A stretch of 51,470 bases of DNA from NCBI RefSeq assembly GCF_000878135.1, contig NZ_JXQZ01000016.1, positions 1 through 51,470 of the forward strand. Direction: 5' to 3'. Within the stretch, counting starts at the first letter, position 1. Each line of letters begins with the position of its first letter. The notes under the pieces are model-generated. The model ran no database searches. It was not told the DNA's origin and saw only the letters and a program-made list of their open reading frames with translations. Shown here piece after piece: positions 16,251-22,972 of this stretch. The DNA comes from Frigoribacterium sp. MEB024. Lineage in GTDB: Bacteria; Actinomycetota; Actinomycetes; Actinomycetales; Microbacteriaceae. A program made the position numbers and the translations under genes.

Positions 16251-16319
16251 ACCGAGGAGGCGCGGGTCGCCTGACCGAGGAGGCGCCGGTCGCCCGACCG
16301 AGGAGGCGCGGGTCGTCAG
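16251..16319. repeat. Three tandem 23-bp repeats carrying GGAGGCGCGG
   Basis: Units at 16251-16273, 16274-16296 and 16297-16319 share ACCGAGGAGGCGCGGGTCG with few changes. The array fills the gap between the convergent quinone oxidoreductase and AmaP-like genes, where other convergent gaps of the window have a hairpin. It overlaps the last codon of the AmaP-like gene. Confidence 0.8.
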
Positions 16320-16921
16320 GACACGCGGCTGTCGGCTCCCTTGCGCACCGCCGAGGCCCCGGTGATCTCGACGAGCACGGGGACGGTCTCGCCCAGCACG
16401 CGGTCGAGCCCGCGGGCGACGTCGGACGCCGCGGCGACCACGGGGGCCGGGGACGACCCCGCCGTCAGGCGCACGCGCACCTTGAGGGCCGGTCGGCCCG
16501 TGACCGTCCACGCCGAGACGCCGACCGCGGCCACGTCGCGTCGGTCGCGGAGTGCGTCGGTGATCGCGGTGTCGGCGAACGAGCTCGACACGGCGATCGA
16601 GCCGGCCGGGTCGTCGTGGACGACCACGCTGTCGGTGCGACCGTGCCCGTGGGTGAAGATCGCGACGACGAAGACGATCACCAGCAGCAGGCAGAGCAGG
16701 GCGAGGGCCAGCGGCAGCCAGCTGCCGCCCGTCCCGCCGGTCGGGTCGATCGGCGTCGTCGCCACGGCGTCGTCGACGGCCGACGACGCGGGCGACAGCA
16801 GGTCGCGCAGCACGCCGCCGCCGGGCAGGGCGACGATCACGAGGAACACGCCGACGGCCAGGGTCACGAGCCCGACGACGAACAGGAAGAGGCGGTTCGC
16901 GAACCGGTTGCTGGAGGTCAT
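16316..16921 (-). CDS. AmaP-like membrane protein of the Asp23 cluster
   Basis: The 201-residue protein has two hydrophobic segments (about residues 12-32 and 67-90) with a short outside loop, followed by a cytoplasmic domain of the Gls24/Asp23-anchor type. In Staphylococcus the equivalent AmaP tethers Asp23 to the membrane. The gene is last of a five-gene minus-strand run (16316-18570) linked by stop-start overlaps. Sequence similarity is at the level of topology and context, not a strong motif. Confidence 0.65.
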   Translation of the reverse strand: MTSSNRFANRLFLFVVGLVTLAVGVFLVIVALPGGGVLRDLLSPASSAVDDAVATTPIDPTGGTGGSWLPLALALLCLLLVIVFVVAIFTHGHGRTDSVVVHDDPAGSIAVSSSFADTAITDALRDRRDVAAVGVSAWTVTGRPALKVRVRLTAGSSPAPVVAAASDVARGLDRVLGETVPVLVEITGASAVRKGADSRVS

Positions 16922-17508
16922 GCGCCGAGCCGTCCCTGATCGGTGGTGCGGACCCGGGCCGACAGGGCCGGGCGGTAGGCGACGGACTCGAGCTCGGAAC
17001 GGGAAGCGGCTTCGACCGCGCCGTCGTCGACCGCGAGGCCCGAGGAGGGCGTGAGGTCGATCTGCGCCCGGCGTCTCGAGACCCAGGCCGAGACCTGCTG
17101 CTCGGACAGGCGACCCGACGTCCGGGCGGTCCGGGCGAGGGACGACGCGATGACGCGGTCGTCGACCACGACCGCCACGCGGTCGTCGTCGATGGTGTGG
17201 CGTCCGCGACGGCCGGCCGTCACGGCGAGGCCGATCAGGACGAGACCCACGATCGCCGCGACGACACCCGCGCCGAGCACGAGGCCCGAGGTGCCGCCGC
17301 CGTCGACGGACGAGGTCAGCGTCGCGAGGACGTCGACCGGGGAGAAGAGCAGAGCCGGTCGCCCGAGCGCGGCGTAGACGGCCTCGACGCCGACGTACCC
17401 GACGGCGAGTGTCAGCAGCACGAGCACGACGATGGTGCTGCCCGAGCGTGACGAGTGCAGCTCGCGCCGCAGGACGCGGCGGTACAGGCCGGGGTCGATC
17501 CCGCTCAC
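16918..17508 (-). CDS. DUF6286-like membrane protein
   Basis: The 196-residue protein starts MSGIDPGLYRRVLRRELHSS and has two long hydrophobic segments (about residues 25-45 and 75-98), then a soluble domain ending RTTDQGRLGA. This fits the DUF6286 proteins seen beside Asp23/Gls24 genes in actinobacteria; family assignment is from memory of that layout. It overlaps both neighbours by a few bases, so it is translated as part of the operon. Its function is unknown, presumably in envelope homeostasis. Confidence 0.65.
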   Translation of the reverse strand: MSGIDPGLYRRVLRRELHSSRSGSTIVVLVLLTLAVGYVGVEAVYAALGRPALLFSPVDVLATLTSSVDGGGTSGLVLGAGVVAAIVGLVLIGLAVTAGRRGRHTIDDDRVAVVVDDRVIASSLARTARTSGRLSEQQVSAWVSRRRAQIDLTPSSGLAVDDGAVEAASRSELESVAYRPALSARVRTTDQGRLGA

Positions 17509-17912
17509 GAGGTGTGCCCCGTCCGCTCGAGACGGCTGCCGCTCACCGTCACGTCGACGCGGGACACGGTCCGCCCCGCGAGGTCGGCGACCCGGCGGGT
17601 CAGGGTGGACTGCAGGTCGCGCACGACGGCGACGACCCCGCCCTCGGGCATCGTCATGGCCTCGGAGAGCATGGGCACGCGCACCGGCGTCGAGACGCGC
17701 AGGGCGAGGCGCCCGGCATCGTCCGCCGCCTCGACGCGGACGTCGGCCCGACGGACGCGCAGGGTCTCGGCGACGACGGCCGTGGCCACCTTCTGCAACA
17801 CCTTGCCGGGGATGCTGACGTGCCCGGCGACGACGGGGTCGGTGCGGCGGACGTCGTCGGAGACGGCCGGCGTGCGCTCGACGGCGGAGGAGGCGGTGGT
17901 GGCGGCGGTCAT
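17505..17912 (-). CDS. Asp23/Gls24-like envelope stress protein, second copy
   Basis: Starting at ATG 17910-17912 (overlapping the upstream stop as ATGA), the protein has 135 residues. After a Thr/Ala-rich start it reads VAGHVSIPGKVLQKVATAVV, and ends with VADLAGRTVSRVDVTVSG, in line with a divergent Asp23 domain. The longer open frame up to 18152 is arginine-rich and not credible. It probably partners the canonical Asp23 protein at 18097. Confidence 0.7.
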   Translation of the reverse strand: MTAATTASSAVERTPAVSDDVRRTDPVVAGHVSIPGKVLQKVATAVVAETLRVRRADVRVEAADDAGRLALRVSTPVRVPMLSEAMTMPEGGVVAVVRDLQSTLTRRVADLAGRTVSRVDVTVSGSRLERTGHTS

Positions 17913-18100
17913 GACGACGAACGCCGTCCGCGCAGGGCGTCGAGAAGGCCCTTGACGTCGGTCTTGCCCGAGATCACGCGTCCGACGAGCGCCCCGACCG
18001 CGATGAAGACCGCGACGAGGACGAGACCCCAGAAGCCGAAGGCCAGGGCCGAGACGGCGAGCACGGCGCCGACGGCCATGCCCGTGGTGGTGGCGGTCAC
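17909..18100 (-). CDS. Small membrane protein (DUF2273-like) of the Asp23 cluster
   Basis: The product has 63 residues with one long or two closely spaced hydrophobic segments (GMAVGAVLAVSALAFGFWGL, LVLVAVFIAVGALVGR) followed by a basic tail LLDALRGRRSSS. Small DUF2273 proteins of this layout commonly accompany Asp23 genes. Start and stop both overlap the neighbouring genes by 4 bp. Confidence 0.7.
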   Translation of the reverse strand: MTATTTGMAVGAVLAVSALAFGFWGLVLVAVFIAVGALVGRVISGKTDVKGLLDALRGRRSSS

Positions 18101-18570
18101 GAGACGCGGCTCTCGCGGGTGGAGTCGGCGTCGGCGTCGGCGTCGTCGTCACCGGGGATGTGGACGTCGTCGATCGCGACGTTCACCTCGGCGACCTCCA
18201 TGCCCACGAGCTGCTCGATCGTCCGGGCCACGGCCGCGCGCACCTGCTCGGCGACCGTGTGCATCGGAGCCGGGTACTCGACGACGATCGTGACGTCGGC
18301 GGCGACCTGGGTCTCGCCCACCTCGACGCGCACGCCCTGACCGAGGTCGGTCGTGCCGATGACGTCTCGCAGGGCACCGAACGCGCGAGCGGTGCCGCCA
18401 CCGAGGGCGAAGACGCCGGGCACCTCGCGGGCGGCGATGCCGGCGACCTTGGCGACGACGCCGTCGGCCACGACCGTCCTGCCCGGCGTGGTGGTCGTGC
18501 TCGGGACGGTGCTGCCCGGGACGGTGCTGCTCGGGACCGTGCTGCGGGGGGCCGTGTCGGCGGGTGCCAT
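18097..18570 (-). CDS. Asp23/Gls24 family envelope stress response protein
   Basis: From ATG 18568-18570, with GAAGGAG well placed upstream, the protein has 157 residues. After a Ser/Thr/Pro repeat region (STVPSSTVPGSTVPS) it has the classical Asp23 sequence RTVVADGVVAKVAGIAAREV, VPGVFALGGG, VEVGETQVAADVTIVVEYPA and VAEVNVAIDDVHIPG. Asp23 proteins coat the inner face of the membrane and respond to cell-wall stress. It is the first gene of the minus-strand operon and faces the sigma factor gene across 18571-18832. The tail DDDADADADSTRESRVS is acidic and disordered. Confidence 0.9.
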   Translation of the reverse strand: MAPADTAPRSTVPSSTVPGSTVPSTTTTPGRTVVADGVVAKVAGIAAREVPGVFALGGGTARAFGALRDVIGTTDLGQGVRVEVGETQVAADVTIVVEYPAPMHTVAEQVRAAVARTIEQLVGMEVAEVNVAIDDVHIPGDDDADADADSTRESRVS

Positions 18571-18832
18571 GGGTGACTCCTTCTCGTCGTTCGAGGTGTT
18601 CGATGCGGGCCGTGTCGATGCCACCCTTCGGTCCTACCCGATGGGGGGTGCCGAGGGCGGACACCGACGCGCCGGAGAACCGGTACCGGTTCAGGTGGTT
18701 CCGGTGTATCCAGGGATGAGACGCGTTGCGGGGCCCGAACGTCACGGAACGCGTCGGTACTCATCCACGGGTCGTGACCCGCGCCTCCTCGTCCCGAGGG
18801 CCCGGGCGAACGCAGCAGCAGAGGAGGCGGAC
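18571..18832. promoter_or_regulatory. Divergent promoter region with perfect 16-bp palindrome
   Basis: The 262-bp gap separates the asp23 operon from the sigma factor operon. At 18677-18692 it has the perfect palindrome GAACCGGTACCGGTTC, followed by GGTTCC at 18698-18703. These give ECF-like elements on each strand: GAACC with GTT 16 bp downstream on the plus strand, and GGAAC with GTT 17 bp downstream on the minus strand. A further GGAAC lies near 18746. This arrangement fits divergent promoters read by the adjacent sigma factor, but no start sites are known. Confidence 0.5.
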
Positions 18833-19387
18833 ATGGCGGCGGACCTGACCGAGGCCACCGACGCCGTGCTCGCGTCGCGCGCCGCCGAGGGCGACGAGCG
18901 GGCCTTCGAGGTGCTGCTCCGACGCCATCTGGGGCTGATGACGGCGTACGCGACCCGGCTGACCGGTTCACGAGCGGACGCGACCGACGCGGTGCAGGAG
19001 GCGTCCATCACGATCTGGCGTGAACTGCCGACCCTGCAGACGCCCGCCGCGGTCAAGGGCTGGATGATGCGCATCGTGTCGCGCAAGGCCTTCGACCTGA
19101 TTCGGTCGCGCCGCCTCACCGACGACGTCGACGACCTCGAGCTGCCGGCGGCGACGCCCACGACCGATCCGGAACGCCGGGCGTCGTCGAACGACGCCAT
19201 GGAGGCGCTGCGTGCGGCGCTCGCGCGGCTCCCGGCCAGCCAACGGCGGGTGTGGGCGCTGCGTGAGGTCGGTGGCGAGTCGTACACCGAGATTGCCGAA
19301 CGGACCGGCACCACCGTGACCGCGGTCCGGGGGCAACTGGCCCGGGCCCGAGAGACCCTGACCCGCGAGATGGAGGCCTGGCGATGA
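18833..19387 (+). CDS. ECF-type RNA polymerase sigma factor
   Basis: From ATG 18833, preceded by GAGGAGG, the product has 184 residues. The sigma2 region covers LLRRHLGLMTAYATRLTGS and DAVQEASITIWRELPTL; the sigma4 region covers RLPASQRRVWALREVGGESY and TVTAVRGQLARARETLTRE. There is no sigma3, as in ECF group factors. The downstream gene overlaps by ATGA and begins with a region that could act as anti-sigma or partner. The divergent position towards asp23 implies it controls both operons and possibly itself. Confidence 0.92.
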   Translation: MAADLTEATDAVLASRAAEGDERAFEVLLRRHLGLMTAYATRLTGSRADATDAVQEASITIWRELPTLQTPAAVKGWMMRIVSRKAFDLIRSRRLTDDVDDLELPAATPTTDPERRASSNDAMEALRAALARLPASQRRVWALREVGGESYTEIAERTGTTVTAVRGQLARARETLTREMEAWR

Positions 19388-20121
19388 GTGACCGTCCTCA
19401 CGGCACCGACCACGCCCACGAAGACCCGACCCCGCCCGACGTGCCCGTCGACCTCGGCGAGGCCGTCGACCCGGGCGAATCCGTCGACCCGGGCCGGGCC
19501 ATCGACCCGGGTGCGACTGTCGATGCCGACCCGGCGCCCGGCGAGGTCGTCGACGCTGCCGACGACGGGGTCTCGCCCGAGCGACTCGTCGACTACCTCG
19601 ACGCCGGTCGGCAGCCCTACGACCCCGAGATCGAGGAGTCGCCCGAGGCCCGGGCCCAGCTCGCCGCCCTCGAACGCCTGCGGGCGATGGGGGCCCGACT
19701 GCTCGAGTCCGACGCCGAGGCGAGCCCCGCACCGGACCCGAGCTGGATCTCGGGCGTGATGGACCGCGTGCGACTCGAGTCGCGGGCCGGGCGACAGATC
19801 CCGCTCGCCTCGATCGACGAGCGGTCCACCCTGCACATCACCGAGGGCGCGGTGCGGGCCCTCATCCGCGAGGCCGGCGACGGGGTCGACGGCGCCATGG
19901 TCATCTCGTGCACGATCCACGGCGACGTCAGCGTGCCCGGGGCGCTCGTCCGGGTCGAGGTCGTCGTCAGCGGCCTGTTCGGCGAACCCCTGCCCGCGCT
20001 CGCCGAGGCAGTCAAGTCGGCGGTGTCGTCGAGCCTGTCCCGTCAGACCGAACTGACCCTCGAGAGCGTGGACGTCGTCGTCGACGACGTCCACCTGCAG
20101 AGCGAAGGAGGCGCGGCATGA
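19384..20121 (+). CDS. Asp23/Gls24-domain protein with N-terminal anti-sigma-like region
   Basis: The 245-residue protein has an N-terminal acidic repeat region (VDPGESVDPGRAIDPGATVD), a middle part (DDGVSPERLVDYLDAGRQPY, ARAQLAALERLRAMG) that resembles the helical start of small anti-sigma proteins but lacks an HxxxCxxC zinc motif, and a C-terminal Gls24-like domain (about residues 140-240) with LHITEGAVRALIREAGDGVD. Translational coupling to the sigma factor (ATGA) suggests a regulatory pairing. That role is inferred. No membrane segment is seen. Confidence 0.7.
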   Translation: MSDRPHGTDHAHEDPTPPDVPVDLGEAVDPGESVDPGRAIDPGATVDADPAPGEVVDAADDGVSPERLVDYLDAGRQPYDPEIEESPEARAQLAALERLRAMGARLLESDAEASPAPDPSWISGVMDRVRLESRAGRQIPLASIDERSTLHITEGAVRALIREAGDGVDGAMVISCTIHGDVSVPGALVRVEVVVSGLFGEPLPALAEAVKSAVSSSLSRQTELTLESVDVVVDDVHLQSEGGAA

Positions 20122-20630
20122 GCGACGAGGACGGCCTGCGGGCCCCGATCAGCCCGGCCGACCTGTCCCTGCTCGCCGCCGAGCTCGGCGAGATCGCGGC
20201 GTCGGTCGACGGCGTCGTGCACGTCCGGGCCCGGCCCGGATTCGGCAGCGTCGTCCGCTCGGCCCTGCAGGGGTTGAGCGCCGTCGTCGGTGGCGGAGGG
20301 GTCGTGGGTTCGACCGTCCAGAGCGACGCCTCGATCGCCGGAGCCACGTCGACCGCTACCGGCGTCCCCGCCTCCGAGATCCCCGAGGCCGAGCGCGCCG
20401 ACCCGGCCTCCGCCGAGGCCGCCGCTCCCGGCCGACCCGTGCCGCTCGTCGGCATCGCCGTGGCCGACCTCGAGACCCGCATCACCCTCGACATCGCGGT
20501 CGACGAGAGCGGCTCCGGCCCGCTCGTGGCCCGTGCGGTCGCCCAGGCGCTGCTCGACCGGGTGAGCGGGGAGCCCGTTCCGCCGGCATCGGTCGACCTG
20601 CGCATCGTCTCGGTCGCGACCGGGGCCTGA
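20118..20630 (+). CDS. Asp23-cluster protein of unknown function
   Basis: The protein of 170 residues starts MSDEDGLRAPISPADLSLLA at ATG 20118, overlapping the previous stop. The ribosome binding site GAAGGAGGCGCGG is itself a GGAGGCGCG element. The C-terminal half (GIAVADLETRITLDIAVDES, VARAVAQALLDRV) resembles the beta-strand/helix pattern of Gls24 domains; the centre is Ala/Pro-rich. Last gene of the plus-strand operon; a hairpin follows at 20663-20718. Confidence 0.6.
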   Translation: MSDEDGLRAPISPADLSLLAAELGEIAASVDGVVHVRARPGFGSVVRSALQGLSAVVGGGGVVGSTVQSDASIAGATSTATGVPASEIPEAERADPASAEAAAPGRPVPLVGIAVADLETRITLDIAVDESGSGPLVARAVAQALLDRVSGEPVPPASVDLRIVSVATGA

Positions 20631-20662
20631 GCGCGCCTCCTGCCGGTGGTGCGCGGTGTCGC

Positions 20663-20718
20663 ACCGCCTGATGGACGTCGCACCGTCGACTTCGGCGGTG
20701 CGATGTTCATCCGGCGGT
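20663..20718. terminator. Hairpin after the sigma/Asp23 operon
   Basis: Arms at 20663-20685 and 20696-20718 match at 20 of 23 positions around a 10-nt loop. It follows the last gene by 32 bp and precedes tRNA-Gly. GTCGCACC-GCC near the left arm resembles the stem of the hairpin at 48568-48633. Confidence 0.55.
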
Positions 20719-20796
20719 TCCACACGCTCGGCAGGGCACAGGGAGCACGGGAGGCGCGGGCCGCTATAGTGGTCTGACGCGCCTCCGAGGCGCCGC

Positions 20797-20867
20797 GCGA
20801 GTGTAGTTCAATGGTAGAACTTCAGCTTCCCAAGCTGATAGCGCGGGTTCGATTCCCGTCACTCGCT
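20797..20867 (+). tRNA. tRNA-Gly (CCC)
   Basis: The 71-nt sequence folds as a cloverleaf: acceptor GCGAGTG / CACTCGC with T discriminator, D-arm AGTTCAATGGTAGAAC, anticodon stem TCAGC / GCTGA with loop TTCCCAA (anticodon CCC, reading GGG), and T-arm GCGGGTTCGATTCCCGT. No CCA is encoded. A TATAGT hexamer at 20765-20770 is a likely -10 element; no good -35 is visible. It stands alone between the Asp23 locus and the toxin operon. Confidence 0.95.
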
Positions 20868-21037
20868 CTCTTGTTCTCTTGAATGACGTGACGCGACGGC
20901 CGGGCTGACGGCCTGGTCGCCACCGCCGTCAGGTCTCTTCCCGCGTCATCGGGGTACGCGCCCGTGGGGCGTTCGGCCGACGGCGGCCGGGAGCGCCGCC
21001 CGCGTACGATCGACGTCGACGCTACCGGGGGGAAGCC

Positions 21038-22171
21038 ATGACCGACGATGCCACGACGACCGTCTCGTTGCTGCACCCGATGCTCGACACGCACGGGCCC
21101 GGCTGGGTCGAGTCGCGGTCGAGCAAGCCCGTCGTCGGGGTGTCGAGCGGCCTCTCGGCCCTGTTCGTCGACTGTGCCGGGCCGGGCACCCGCGTCGCTC
21201 TCGTCACCGACCCCGGGTCGCGGCTCACGTACTCGCTGTTCCACCTGCTCGACGTGCTCGGCGGGGTCTGGCTGACCCGCGCCTCCGACGGTTCGTTGCG
21301 TCGGGCGATCACGCTCGAGCCGGTGCGCTCGCCGGCGCACGGGCTCGGCGTGACCGAGGACGGCTACCCGCTGCCGCAGGACGAGGCACCGTCGGCGGTC
21401 CGGCTCGACGAGGGGCGCACCGTCGACCCCGACGCCGTCCCGTGGACGCAGCTCGCCGTCGTCACCCACCACCGGGCCCGGGCCGAGGCCCGACTCGGCG
21501 GGACGCTCGAACGACTCGTCGAGGCCCTCGCGCCGGGCACGCGGACCCTGTGGGGGACGACCGAACCGGCCACCACGGCCTGGGACCGCGACTTCTTCAC
21601 GGCCGCCGCGCGCAGCCGCATGCCCTCCGAGACGCGGTTCCACGTGGCCGGCGGCGGCGCCTCCGGGCCGAGGTACCGGGGCTGGGTGCGCATCGCGCGC
21701 AGCGACGACGGGGTGATCGAGGAGACCCGGATCGTCGTGACCGGTGCCGTCGCGCCCGGTGTCGTCGCTGACGCCCTCGCCGACGTGGCCGGTCGACAGC
21801 AGGTCCTGCTCGCCACGGCGTGGTCGATGTCCGGCCGGGCCGACGGGACCCTGTCCGCCCACGACCGGGTGGCGCCGCAGCCGCTCGCCGCCGTCGTCGG
21901 GGCGCGGAGCGTGCGCGGCATGCAGCTGGACGTCGAGGGCCTGGTCCGCCGGGTGGGTGGACGGGTGCTCGGGTCGTCGCGGACGCCGTCTGTGCTCGTG
22001 TCGTTCGACGAGGGGCCGGCCGGTGACGCCGAGGTCGGTGGCGGTGCTGGTGCTGTCGACGGTGTCGCCGCCGCTGCTCGCTGGCACCGGTTCGCCGACG
22101 CGGTCGAGGTCGTCGGCGCCGACGAGATCCTCGCCGCGATGACCCCGCCGGGGGTGCACCGTGCCTCGTGA
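21038..22171 (+). CDS. DUF6177-like protein at the head of the toxin operon
   Basis: The 377-residue protein begins with ATG 21038 behind GGGGGGAAG. It has no signal peptide or membrane segment. Recognisable pieces include HPMLDTHGPGWVESRSSKPV and PWTQLAVVTHHRARAEARLG. I assign it tentatively to DUF6177, a family found beside WXG-type genes in Microbacteriaceae. By position it could be a chaperone or adaptor for the secreted toxin, comparable in role to EspG, but there is no sequence evidence for that. The next gene starts 11 bp before its stop. Confidence 0.6.
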   Translation: MTDDATTTVSLLHPMLDTHGPGWVESRSSKPVVGVSSGLSALFVDCAGPGTRVALVTDPGSRLTYSLFHLLDVLGGVWLTRASDGSLRRAITLEPVRSPAHGLGVTEDGYPLPQDEAPSAVRLDEGRTVDPDAVPWTQLAVVTHHRARAEARLGGTLERLVEALAPGTRTLWGTTEPATTAWDRDFFTAAARSRMPSETRFHVAGGGASGPRYRGWVRIARSDDGVIEETRIVVTGAVAPGVVADALADVAGRQQVLLATAWSMSGRADGTLSAHDRVAPQPLAAVVGARSVRGMQLDVEGLVRRVGGRVLGSSRTPSVLVSFDEGPAGDAEVGGGAGAVDGVAAAARWHRFADAVEVVGADEILAAMTPPGVHRAS

Positions 22172-22583
22172 GTACACCGTGGTGACGCCCGAGCCCGTGA
22201 CCGCCGTCGACGGTGCCCGCGCAGCCGCCGAGATCGACCCGTATCTCGGCCTGGGCAAGCTCTGGAACGGCGGCGGGCTGCAGATCGCGACCGACGACGG
22301 GCTCGTCCTGGCCATCGTGCGCAGCACCTACGTCGAGGACCCGGCCGACGCCTCCGTCCTGCTCGGGGTGGACGTCGCGGCGGGCAGCTGGCTGACCGAG
22401 GCGTATGCGCCGGGGACCGACCCGGTGTCGGACGCGGTGGTCCAGGCGCTCGTCCGCAACACCGGGGGGCGCGTCGTGGTCGAGGCGGTTCCGGGTGGGC
22501 CGAGGCCCGCGACGGCTGCGCCCGTGACGGCTGCGCCCGCGACGGGTGCGCCCGCGCCGACCGACGAAGGGGCACGCTCATGA
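22161..22583 (+). CDS. Hypothetical protein of the toxin operon
   Basis: The 140-residue product starts at GTG 22161 and is coupled to both neighbours (11-bp overlap upstream, ATGA downstream). Residues 1-105 look folded (PYLGLGKLWNGGGLQIATDD, SVLLGVDVAAGSWLTEAY). The last 35 are an Ala/Pro/Thr tail made by imperfect 15-bp repeats near 22505-22560. I do not recognise the family. Its conserved position between the DUF6177-like and WXG-like genes suggests part of the same secretion or chaperone unit. Confidence 0.6.
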   Translation: MPREYTVVTPEPVTAVDGARAAAEIDPYLGLGKLWNGGGLQIATDDGLVLAIVRSTYVEDPADASVLLGVDVAAGSWLTEAYAPGTDPVSDAVVQALVRNTGGRVVVEAVPGGPRPATAAPVTAAPATGAPAPTDEGARS

Positions 22584-22972
22584 GCTCGTGGTCGATCTCG
22601 CCCAGCGGGGTGCAGGCGGTCCTGGCCGACGTCCAGGTCTCGGCCGGCGAGCTCGGCACCGCGGCCGGAGGCCTGGAGACCGGTCACGAAGAGCTGAGCG
22701 GCGGTGTCGGCGACCTCCTCGTGGGCGTGGCCAACGCAGTGCTCGGGTTGATCGAGTCCGAGGCGACGACCCTCACGTCGGTGGTGAACCGCATCGAGTC
22801 GTGCGGCACCGGTGCCGCCGAGGCGACCATCGCCTACGTCGCCGGCGACGAGGAGATGGCGGCGAACGCCCAGTCCGCTGCCGTGACGGCGGCCGCCGAG
22901 GCACCCGCGCTGGCGAGCGAGCAGAGCGCCGCCGGCATCCCGCCCGTCTCCACCCCGGGGGTGCCCCGATGA
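22580..22972 (+). CDS. Small WXG-like secreted-type protein (DUF6507-like)
   Basis: The 130-residue protein starts MSSWSISPSGVQAVLADVQV and is otherwise an all-helical Ala/Gly/Ser/Glu-rich chain, as in ESX/WXG100-related proteins. It has no signal peptide. Family assignment to DUF6507 is from memory of the N-terminal wording. Partner or co-secreted helper of the toxin encoded directly downstream (ATGA overlap) is the likely role. Confidence 0.65.
   Translation: MSSWSISPSGVQAVLADVQVSAGELGTAAGGLETGHEELSGGVGDLLVGVANAVLGLIESEATTLTSVVNRIESCGTGAAEATIAYVAGDEEMAANAQSAAVTAAAEAPALASEQSAAGIPPVSTPGVPR

Noticed and set aside
16251-16319. Three units considered as DNA-binding sites of the adjacent operon
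   Set aside because: They lie at gene 3' ends in a convergent gap, away from any promoter, and match the dispersed element.
20797-20867. tRNA-Gly as integration site of the toxin island
   Set aside because: No integrase gene and no repeated 3' end of the tRNA downstream could be found up to 28.4 kb.
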